Positions 1 to 5,837 of a DNA stretch of 8,761 bases are shown piece by piece. The position numbers and the translations under genes are program-made. The DNA lies in assembly GCA_021778875.1 (NCBI GenBank), contig JAJYBT010000057.1, positions 1 through 8,761 on the forward strand, written 5' to 3'. Position 1 is the stretch's first letter. Each line of letters starts with the position of its first letter. Source of the stretch: Acidobacteriota bacterium. GTDB lineage: Bacteria; Acidobacteriota; Terriglobia; Terriglobales; Acidobacteriaceae. Below the pieces are notes generated by a model that made no database searches, had not been told where the DNA came from, and was given only the letters and a program-made list of their open reading frames with translations.

Positions 1-493
1 GGTTGAAGTCCACGTGCAGGCCCACGGGCGCCGCGGCGTTGGCCACAACCAGAGGCGTGGTCAGTGCCACGTTGATGGTGTTGGTGGCGAGCGTTGCCGG
101 CATGGTTTGAATCGTCGGAGCGCCGGCGCCGCTTGTATCCAGGTAGCCCAGGGTGGCCGCGCCCAGCCTGATGGTCACATTGGTGTAGGTGCCCTCGGGA
201 ACATTGTTCATGCTCAGCAGCGTCTGCAGTCCGTTGAAGCGCGCAAAGTCAACCGTGGGCGAGCCGCTGATCAGCTGCACGCTGTTTCCGTTGGCGTCCG
301 TCGCGGTGATGCTTTGTACCTGCACTGTAAAAGAGGTCACGGCATCCATGGGCGCATCCGTGCCCACCACAAATGAAGTGCCGGTTTTGGCGCTCGACAA
401 ACCGCTTACCGAGCCGCCACTGCTGCAGCCCGCCACAACAAGCGTGGCGGCGCTCAGCGCAAGAAGTGAAGGGAGGACAAGTCTCTTGTGCAT
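1..493 (-). CDS. DUF4382-like secreted lipoprotein, N-terminal part (runs off the left edge)
   Basis: The reading frame is open from an ATG at 493 to the window edge, about 164 residues with no stop, so the C-terminus is missing. The N-terminus MHKRLVLPSLLALSAATLVVAGC is a lipoprotein signal: basic MHKR, a hydrophobic stretch, then lipobox VAGC with Cys23 as the lipidation site. A Ser/Gly-rich tether follows, then a region with VVGTDAPMDAVTSFTVQVQSI, VDFARFNGL and VPEGTYTNVTIRL. This pattern (TDAP, strand-rich core, GTY before a final strand) fits the DUF4382 family, secreted beta-sandwich proteins of unknown function that are common in Acidobacteriota. An in-frame ATG at 505 would add MHIR; neither start has a convincing Shine-Dalgarno sequence. 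The cell location (membrane-anchored, periplasmic or outer surface) follows from the lipobox. Family assignment is from memory of the pattern, and the molecular role is unknown. Confidence 0.8.
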   Translation of the reverse strand, partial: MHKRLVLPSLLALSAATLVVAGCSSGGSVSGLSSAKTGTSFVVGTDAPMDAVTSFTVQVQSITATDANGNSVQLISGSPTVDFARFNGLQTLLSMNNVPEGTYTNVTIRLGAATLGYLDTSGAGAPTIQTMPATLATNTINVALTTPLVVANAAAPVGLHVDFN

Positions 494-1000
494 CCTGATG
501 TGCATCTCTGGTACTTCGCTTTCTGCGAGCGTCCGTGGCCTCCACGGTTGCGTCGCGCAAGGGGGGATTCAGACCAAGGCAGCTGGAGAGGGACAAGGGT
601 TGAGCCGCCCGGGCCGTTGTCAGACATCAACCCAGCCTTAGCGGAAAATGTTGCGCACCGGATGCATCTTCTTCACGGGACTTTGGTAACCTGCCCGCGG
701 CACGTACTTGAAAAGTCGTGCTTCCTCATTCGTCGTCATCTTCAGTGCGATGGGAAACTACAAGCTCGTGCAGCAGAGTGCAGGATGCTGATTTTTAGCA
801 CTCATGCGCTTCAATGGACGAAGCCTGTCCAAATCCGTGAGCGTGGAATCGTGTAAAAACGTGAATCGTATCCACACAAATATGAGAATAGCATCTCTTA
901 ATATATTAATTGTTTAAACGGAGATTATTTTCGTGCAATCACTTTTGAATGGAGGCTGGAACAGGTTGGAGTCGCTTTCCGTTGGAGTGGCGGGCGCGGG
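494..1000. other. Non-coding gap upstream of the lipoprotein gene
   Basis: No open frame in this 507-bp stretch has protein-like composition; the frames present are rich in Arg, His and Cys and look like noise. The likely contents are the promoter and leader of the lipoprotein gene and the 3' end of the dapA-side transcript. The notable parts are an AT-rich island at about 850-930 in otherwise GC-rich DNA, a 6-bp inverted repeat (GAGTGC 776-781 with GCACTC 798-803, 16-nt loop), and two copies of GTTGGAGT at 965-972 and 981-988. No hairpin followed by a T-run was found, so no intrinsic terminator is called. Confidence 0.6.
850..930. promoter_or_regulatory. AT-rich island, possible promoter region
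   Basis: This stretch is strongly AT-rich against a GC-rich background and includes the self-complementary TTAATATATTAA (899-910) and GTTTAAAC (912-919). On the minus strand there is an extended -10-like element TGCTATTCT (plus positions 885-893), but no good -35 at 16-18 bp. If used, it would give the lipoprotein gene a leader of nearly 400 nt. The direction and start of transcription cannot be fixed from sequence; low-melting promoter DNA is the simplest reading. Confidence 0.3.
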
Positions 1001-1135
1001 TCAGGAATCCTGCGAGAATCCCTCTTTGAGGATGGTGACCCAGCTGATAATCACCACAAGCACGCAACCGGCCAGGCCCGTGAAGAACATGACCTGGAGG
1101 GCGAAGAAGAACCAATGGATAATTCTGCCGAGCAT
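1001..1135 (-). CDS. Small single-pass membrane protein, 44 residues
   Basis: ATG at 1135 to TGA at 1001-1003 gives 44 residues. Most of the protein is one hydrophobic segment: MLGRIIHWFFFALQV followed by MFFTGLAGCVLVVIISWVTIL, then a short polar tail KEGFSQDS. The early Arg and the acidic tail suggest the N-terminus faces the cytoplasm. No domain is recognised and function is unknown. It lies 93 bp downstream of the dapA stop on the same strand, so it could be the last gene of that transcript. There is no clear Shine-Dalgarno before 1135. A TTG at 1216, preceded by AAGGG, would give 71 residues with a basic N-terminal extension, which is less likely. The strong hydrophobic, aromatic-rich composition is what separates it from a chance frame in this GC-rich DNA. 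Confidence 0.55.
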   Translation of the reverse strand: MLGRIIHWFFFALQVMFFTGLAGCVLVVIISWVTILKEGFSQDS

Positions 1136-1228
1136 CGTTGTGAGCCGGATTCTAGCTAGGCTCGTTAAGCGTTGGCAACAGCGTATGGCAAAAAACCACA
1201 AAGAGTGGCCAGCCAACGGCCCTTGCTC

Positions 1229-2155
1229 TTAGAAGAGCCCCAGGTCGCCTTCCGGTGGCGGAGCGAACTTGAGCAGGCCCAGTTCGCCGGCCAATCGTTC
1301 CAGCCGGGCACGTGTTGCCACCGAGGGCGGCACCAGCGGCAGACGCACCACATCTGTTGTGCGGCCCATCAGGTTGAGCACCGCCTTCACCGGTCCGGGG
1401 TTTGACTCCCAGAAGTTGGCCTCAAACAATCTTCCGTAGCGGCGCTCCAGCTCTCGTGCCTGTGTCCAGTCGTTGCGCAGAGCGGCGCGTATCATGCGTC
1501 CCACCTCCGCGGGAGCCTCATTGGAAGCTACGCTCACAAGCCCGCACGCTCCCACGCCAATCGACGCCAGAGCGAGATTGTCGTCGCCGGAGAAAATCTT
1601 GAAGCCGCGCGGCAGCATGTGCACCAGAGCGGAAATCTGGGGCAGCTTTCCGCTGGCTTCCTTGATGGCTTCGATGTTGGGCGCGGCGTCTACAAGCCGG
1701 AGCACCGTTTCCGGCTCCAGGTTCACGGCCGTGCGTCCGGGCACGTTGTAGAGCACCACGGGCATGGGGTCCACGGCTTGCGCCAGGGCGAGAAAGTGCT
1801 GGAACTGCCCCTCCTGCGAAGGCTTGTTGTAATACGGATTGGCCGACAGTACGGCATCCAGGCCGCGCACACGGCGGAGCAGCGCCGCCTGCCGCAGCAG
1901 TGTTCGCGTGGAGTTGTGCGTACACCCAGCCCACACCGGCACGCGTTCAGCCGCCGCGTCCGCCACCACCTGGATAGCGAACAGCCACTCCTCTTCGTCC
2001 AGCGTCGCCGCCTCGCCCGTTGACCCGCAGGCCACCAGGAAATCGATGCCTGAGTCAATCTGCCAGTTCACCAGCGCACGCAGCGCAGGCTCATCTATCG
2101 AGCCGTCCGCCTGGAAAGGCGTGACAATAGCCGTACCGCAACCCGTAGTTTCCAT
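1229..2155 (-). CDS. dapA: 4-hydroxy-tetrahydrodipicolinate synthase (DapA)
   Basis: The 308-residue product condenses pyruvate with aspartate semialdehyde, the first step committed to diaminopimelate and lysine, in the cytoplasm. It is a class I (Schiff-base) aldolase with a TIM barrel and is near the family's usual length of about 290-300. Visible active-site elements are GSTGE at 44-48 (usual GTTGE, here Ser45-Thr46), NPYYNKPSQEG at 106-116, Tyr136 and Arg141 in YNVPGRT, and the Schiff-base Lys165 in IEAIKEASG. FSGDDNLAL further on is also typical. The ATG at 2155 was chosen because METTGCGTAIVTPF is the normal start of the family; the open frame reaches back to 2260, but that part is not family-like. 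No Shine-Dalgarno precedes the ATG; the upstream bases are CU-rich. It follows the acetyltransferase gene by 85 bp on the same strand and is separated from dapB by the opposite-strand tonB-like gene. Confidence 0.95.
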   Translation of the reverse strand: METTGCGTAIVTPFQADGSIDEPALRALVNWQIDSGIDFLVACGSTGEAATLDEEEWLFAIQVVADAAAERVPVWAGCTHNSTRTLLRQAALLRRVRGLDAVLSANPYYNKPSQEGQFQHFLALAQAVDPMPVVLYNVPGRTAVNLEPETVLRLVDAAPNIEAIKEASGKLPQISALVHMLPRGFKIFSGDDNLALASIGVGACGLVSVASNEAPAEVGRMIRAALRNDWTQARELERRYGRLFEANFWESNPGPVKAVLNLMGRTTDVVRLPLVPPSVATRARLERLAGELGLLKFAPPPEGDLGLF

Positions 2156-2240
2156 AACAGGTGAGTGTATAACGGGAGGCCTTGGCGGGCTGACGGCCTG
2201 TATGGAAAAGAGGAGCCAATGGCTGTAAGCGGCGCAGGTT

Positions 2241-2726
2241 CTAGGGTTTCCGCGACGCATATTCGCGGTCGAGCACAGACATCAGGCTCAGCGTGCAATA
2301 TTCGCCGTCGCGCACCGCGGCCTCGCGCATCTTGCCCTCGTAGACAAAGCCAAGGCTTTCATAAAGGTGGCGCGCGCGGGCGTTGTCGTCAAACACGTCG
2401 AGGAACAGCCGATGCGCACCGAGTTCGCCAAAGGCGATGCGCATCAGCTCTTCGAGAATTTTGCGCCCCAGGCCGCGTTCGGGCGTCGCAACCACAATGC
2501 GCTTCAGCTCAATGGAGCGGGACGGCTCGGCCAGTCCGCGCAGGATGGCAAAGGCTTGCAACATTCCGGACTCCGCCTCGCTGACAAAATAGCGCGCATC
2601 CGGGCTGACGAGCGTAGCCCGGTGGCGCTCCTCGCTCCACTGGCCCACGAATTGGCGTGACTGAGGTAACCGCTCGATGGCGATGATTGCAGAGAGATCG
2701 GCGAGCGTGGCAGGGCGCAGGAGCAT
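2241..2726 (-). CDS. GNAT-family N-acetyltransferase (RimI-like)
   Basis: The 161-residue product fits a single GNAT domain, which moves an acetyl group from acetyl-CoA to an amine. It begins MLLRPATLADLSAI, a standard GNAT opening (beta 1 and start of helix 1). Motif A is LKRIVVATPERGLGRKILEELM, with the acetyl-CoA pyrophosphate loop RGLGRK at residues 84-89. Motif B is NARARHLYESLGF at 115-127, followed by the EGKMREAAVRDGEY strand pair typical of RimI/RimJ-like enzymes. The substrate cannot be told from sequence; a protein N-terminus or a small amine are both possible. The frame extends upstream to 2927 (228 residues), but the added part has no GNAT character and crosses an AT-rich patch, so ATG 2726 is preferred. 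The Shine-Dalgarno is weak (GGAC). The gene is probably co-transcribed with dapA, 85 bp downstream. Confidence 0.85.
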   Translation of the reverse strand: MLLRPATLADLSAIIAIERLPQSRQFVGQWSEERHRATLVSPDARYFVSEAESGMLQAFAILRGLAEPSRSIELKRIVVATPERGLGRKILEELMRIAFGELGAHRLFLDVFDDNARARHLYESLGFVYEGKMREAAVRDGEYCTLSLMSVLDREYASRKP

Positions 2727-3162
2727 CAGGTCCAGACTAAAGCATGCGCGCTTTTCCGGGCCTCGGAGCCGGCGTCCAGGCCTTCCGGCTGAACGGATAG
2801 TGACGAAAGGCACGTGCGCCCTGTACTGAGGTGTTCTATTTGAATTGGAAGGCGTATAGCATAATGTTTCAAGAGAACCGGCAACGGCTGGCATTGGTGT
2901 TTGCCGTGGATCCCGGATGCAGTGCAACGCATTGATTCAATCAGACTCGACCTGCGGAATCAGATGATCGATGAGCCGCAGGCGGCAGTCCTCCTTACCC
3001 ACAGATCTTCGTAGTCTTCCCAGAACGAGCTGGCAAACGAGACCGCAGCTTGTGCTGACGTGCCGTTTCGCTTCAACCCCGGCAACTGTGCGCGGAGTTG
3101 GAGAGAAAGTGCAATGCGACTGGATTGATTCCGCATGAACGGTTACGAAGGACGAATGACCT
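2727..3162. promoter_or_regulatory. Divergent intergenic region between the GNAT gene and the tonB-like gene
   Basis: This gap of 436 bp separates two divergently transcribed genes, so it should carry promoters in both directions. The most promoter-like part is an AT-rich patch at about 2830-2870, whose minus strand has TGCTATACG and a weak TTGCCG about 17 bp upstream; it would fire toward the acetyltransferase gene and dapA. ATTGATTCAAT (2931-2941) is a short near-palindrome that could bind a regulator, but it is too short to weigh. No convincing promoter was found for the tonB-like gene. Open frames across the gap have no protein-like features. Confidence 0.35.
3147..3152 (+). promoter_or_regulatory. 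Ribosome binding site of the tonB-like gene
   Basis: GAAGGA ends 10 nt before the ATG at 3163, which supports this start. An ATG at 3156 is in a different frame. Confidence 0.6.
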
Positions 3163-5031
3163 ATGGCTGCAACTAGTGAAGTGCCGATTACACCTCTGGA
3201 AGCTGATCCCGAGCTCTCTTGCCCGGGTGGCATGTCGATCGCGCTTATCGGGCCCAACGACGCGCACAGAAAAATCGTCGCCAACGCGCTGGCAGGCCCG
3301 GACGCGCACAGTGTGCGCGAGTTCCTGGACTATCCAGGCAAGATCAGCGATCTGCCGCGCATGATCGGTCACAAATTCGACGTGGTGCTCATCGATGTGG
3401 ATACTGATGAGAGCTACGCGCTCGCACTCATTGAGAACATATCAGCCATCGACAAAGTCAGGGTGGTGGCCTATTCGATGCGGCGCGGCCCCGCACTGGA
3501 GGCGAGCTGTCTGCATGCAGGAGCGCACGACTTTCTTCCTCTTCCGTCAGATGACGATCTGGAGCCCATGCTGGTTGATTCGCCATTTGTGGAAGACGCC
3601 GGACAGAGCAGCCCGGAAGACCTGTTCAATCCTGAAGAACTGAACGTACGGGATGACAGCATCGAGGTGTATCCGGCGGATGCGATAGCGGAGAAGGCTC
3701 CTTCGGCACTGCCGCAAAGTCCGATTCGCGAACCGGAGCCGGATGCCTACGACTTCACCGAATGGGATGCCCGGTTCCTTCGCCGCGCCCGGCCGGCAGC
3801 CGCCGAAGTTCCGGTAACAAAGCCGCAGCCGGCAATCACCCCGGAGCCACCCGCCAAGAGCGAACCGCAGATTGCTGCAACTGAAGTTGCTTCGCCGATA
3901 TCAGAAATCACCTTACACGCAGCGGAAATTACGCCACCCGCAGCCGAAATCGCGCTCCCCGAGGTGGAGAGCATTCCCACTGCGAATGAGAGCCACGCGC
4001 CTGCGGTTGAAAGCGCCCCCTTCACGGTTGAGACTAAATCAGCTCCGGTTGAGAGCCGCATGTCTGCGGTTCAGAATGCTGCGCCGGCGGTTGAGAGCCG
4101 TCCGCCCGCAGCTGAGACTGCCCGACCTCGTGTGGAGAGCCATCCACCGGCCATCGCTAGGACACTGATCCCGATCGACTGGACCGACGACGAGTTCCTT
4201 CAGATTGCCGAAAAGAAAGCGCCCCCGCCGGTGAGTGAAAAAGTCGAACTCTTCCGGGCCAGTCAATACAAGGCTGAGGCCGGCGAAGACGAGGCCGGCG
4301 ACAACTGGATTTCATTCGCCAATTTGAAGAAGTGGATGTTGATTCCGGCAGGATTGGCGCTGGTTGCCGGGCTGCTTTTCCTCGTTTTCGGGCATCCATT
4401 CCAGCAGGTTGTTCAAGTGGCGCAGGCAGTACAGAGCGTTGCATCGCGGGCGGAGACACCTGACCCCGCTCCTGCGGCGAAGCCTTCGGCTCACACGTCA
4501 TGGAAAACAATTCTGGAGTCCGGCTTCGGGAAGTCCGCCGAGCCGAGCCCCGTGCAACAGGTTTCCTCTGATCAGATGGTGGCTCAGTTGGCCGCGCCGC
4601 CCATCATTCCCACCACTGCGAAAAGACCTGCGCCTGTCGAGGCGCCACCGGCGGAGCTCTCTCCTGCGGCCATTGATGGCAGCGTCAGCGTTCCTCGCGC
4701 AGTTTTCAGTGGCGCCAGCCAGGTGAGAGTCGAGCCGGACGTATCTGCGATCTCGGCCGGCGTGGCCGAAGGCTTGCTGATCCACAGAACCGCGCCGCTT
4801 TATCCGGCATTTGCGCGGGAGCACAACTTGAGCGGCACGGTGGTCCTGAACGCCACAATTACAAAAACTGGGGCACTGGGAGGCATAAGCGTTCTCAGCG
4901 GGCCGTCCGTCTTTCGCAACCCCGCGCTGGACGCGGTGAAGACCTGGCGCTACAAGCCCTACATGCTCGACAATCAGCCGGTCGAAGTGCAAACCACGAT
5001 CAGCGTGGTCTTCAAATCCGGAGAGCGCTGA
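3163..5031 (+). CDS. TonB-family protein with N-terminal receiver-like domain
   Basis: The 622-residue protein has four parts. Residues 24-137 resemble a CheY/CpaE-type receiver fold: strand MSIALIG, then FDVVLIDVD with Asp78 where the phospho-acceptor would be, VRVVAYSM, and AGAHDFLPLP. The acidic pair and the conserved Lys of true receivers are missing. Residues 138-390 are a Pro/Ala/Glu-rich linker that includes 13 heptad repeats (240-330). One transmembrane helix lies at about 391-409 (WMLIPAGLALVAGLLFLVF), preceded by Lys389-Lys390, so the N-terminal 390 residues are predicted cytoplasmic. After a periplasmic spacer, residues 538-619 form a TonB C-terminal domain: APLYPAFAREHNLSGTVVL, a GxxGGISVLSGP turn, LDAVKTWRYKPYMLDNQPV and a final TTISVVF. 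TonB links the inner-membrane proton-driven ExbB/ExbD motor to outer-membrane transporters; no exbB or exbD is nearby. Ordinary TonB has its helix at the extreme N-terminus, so the large cytoplasmic part is unusual. It is the only plus-strand gene and lies between dapB and the GNAT-dapA pair. Confidence 0.85.
   Translation: MAATSEVPITPLEADPELSCPGGMSIALIGPNDAHRKIVANALAGPDAHSVREFLDYPGKISDLPRMIGHKFDVVLIDVDTDESYALALIENISAIDKVRVVAYSMRRGPALEASCLHAGAHDFLPLPSDDDLEPMLVDSPFVEDAGQSSPEDLFNPEELNVRDDSIEVYPADAIAEKAPSALPQSPIREPEPDAYDFTEWDARFLRRARPAAAEVPVTKPQPAITPEPPAKSEPQIAATEVASPISEITLHAAEITPPAAEIALPEVESIPTANESHAPAVESAPFTVETKSAPVESRMSAVQNAAPAVESRPPAAETARPRVESHPPAIARTLIPIDWTDDEFLQIAEKKAPPPVSEKVELFRASQYKAEAGEDEAGDNWISFANLKKWMLIPAGLALVAGLLFLVFGHPFQQVVQVAQAVQSVASRAETPDPAPAAKPSAHTSWKTILESGFGKSAEPSPVQQVSSDQMVAQLAAPPIIPTTAKRPAPVEAPPAELSPAAIDGSVSVPRAVFSGASQVRVEPDVSAISAGVAEGLLIHRTAPLYPAFAREHNLSGTVVLNATITKTGALGGISVLSGPSVFRNPALDAVKTWRYKPYMLDNQPVEVQTTISVVFKSGER
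3880..4152 (+). repeat. 13 tandem 21-bp units coding heptapeptide repeats
   Basis: Residues 240-330 of the TonB-like protein divide exactly into thirteen 7-residue units with no gaps: TEVASPI, SEITLHA, AEITPPA, AEIALPE, VESIPTA, NESHAPA, VESAPFT, VETKSAP, VESRMSA, VQNAAPA, VESRPPA, AETARPR, VESHPPA. The consensus is roughly (V/A)-E-(S/I)-x-x-P-A. The DNA period is 21 bp; copies are diverged, with gttgagagc-like cores the best conserved. The Pro in most units argues against a coiled coil and for an extended spacer. Confidence 0.85.
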
Positions 5032-5096
5032 GCCGCGGGGCATAGCTGCGTCAGGCGGCGGGCTGTGTTCCAGAGCTACGATGCAGGGATGCCGAC

Positions 5097-5774
5097 TTAT
5101 AACTGCTGGAAGATTTCGCGAAACTCCCACGCGCCTTGTTTGCCGGCGAGCCATTCGGCGCCGCGGACCGCGCCGAGGGCAAAGCCGCGGCGTGAGTGCG
5201 CGTCGTGGCGCAGTTCCAGCGTGTCGTATTCGCTGCTGGCGGTGACGATGTGCTCGCCTTTGGCGTCGCCGATGCGGTGCGAGGTGATGGGCACCTCGAC
5301 GCCCGGATGGGCAGCGTGAATAATTTCCTTCAGCGTCAGCGCAGTGCCTGAGGGCGCGTCGAGCTTGGACGTGTGGTGCGTCTCGCTGATGGAAAACCTG
5401 TAGCCGTCAAGGTGGGCCAGTTCCGCTGTCAGCCGGAAGAGCTTTTGCACGCCGATGGAGAAGTTGGTGCCATACAAAAGCCCGCCGCCGCGGCGAGCGG
5501 CCAGCGCCTTCATGTCGTCGAGGCGCGCATACCAGCCTGTGGTGCCCACGACGATGCGCCCGCCCAGGGCCAGCACGGCGCGCATGTTTTCAACCGCCGC
5601 TTCGGGCGCGGTAAAGTCAATCACCGCATCCACTCCGGCGAGGTTTGGCGCGGTGAGCGCGGAGGCGTTCTGGTTTTCAGTAATGTCCAGGGCGCGCACG
5701 CCATGGCCGCGCTCACGGGCGACCTCCGCAACCAGCGAGCCGGTTTTTCCTTTGCCCAGAACGAGAAAAAGCAT
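5097..5774 (-). CDS. dapB: 4-hydroxy-tetrahydrodipicolinate reductase (DapB)
   Basis: The 225-residue product uses NAD(P)H to reduce the DapA product to tetrahydrodipicolinate in the cytoplasm. The Rossmann loop is LGKGKTG (residues 6-12), in place of the common GxxGxMG; its two Lys may influence NADPH versus NADH choice (inference). Then come DFTAPEAA (53-60), VVGTTGW (75-81) and GTNFSIGV (102-109). The signature ETHHTSKLDAPSGTAL (131-146) carries the catalytic His133-His134 and Lys137 and the substrate loop DAPSGT. C-terminal SHRIGDAKGEH and RRGFALGAV are also typical. It is shorter than the 273-residue E. coli enzyme and resembles the compact form known from some thermophiles. GGGGG just upstream of the ATG supports the start at 5774. 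It follows lysC by 63 bp on the same strand. Its 3' end converges with the tonB-like gene across 65 bp, where no intrinsic terminator is visible. Confidence 0.95.
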   Translation of the reverse strand: MLFLVLGKGKTGSLVAEVARERGHGVRALDITENQNASALTAPNLAGVDAVIDFTAPEAAVENMRAVLALGGRIVVGTTGWYARLDDMKALAARRGGGLLYGTNFSIGVQKLFRLTAELAHLDGYRFSISETHHTSKLDAPSGTALTLKEIIHAAHPGVEVPITSHRIGDAKGEHIVTASSEYDTLELRHDAHSRRGFALGAVRGAEWLAGKQGAWEFREIFQQL

Positions 5775-5801
5775 GGTTCCCCCGGTTTGGTTTTCTTCTT
5801 G

Positions 5802-5823
5802 CAGGTCTCAAAAGCCAGACCTG
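5802..5823 (-). other. Hairpin in the lysC-dapB gap
   Basis: A perfect 7-bp inverted repeat (CAGGTCT 5802-5808 with AGACCTG 5817-5823) with an 8-nt loop lies between the lysC stop and the dapB start. In the operon mRNA it is followed by an A-rich stretch rather than a U-run, so it is not an intrinsic terminator. A role in mRNA processing or stability is possible but not shown. Confidence 0.5.
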
Positions 5824-5837
5824 GCCACGCATGTTTG

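Noticed and set aside
488..856. 122-codon plus-strand frame in the left intergenic region
   Set aside because: Arg/Cys/His-rich, no domain, poor start context.
933..1232. 99-codon plus-strand frame starting GTG with GGAG 9 nt upstream
   Set aside because: The ribosome site is tempting, but the product has no recognisable feature and overlaps the small membrane protein in antisense, whose composition is far more protein-like. Not fully excluded.
2937..3284. 115-codon minus-strand frame upstream of the tonB-like gene
   Set aside because: Overlaps the tonB-like N-terminus in antisense and has no protein-like features.
5032..5096. Bidirectional terminator between the convergent tonB-like gene and dapB
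   Set aside because: Only a 5-bp TAGCT/AGCTA pairing with a 27-nt loop was found and no T-run.
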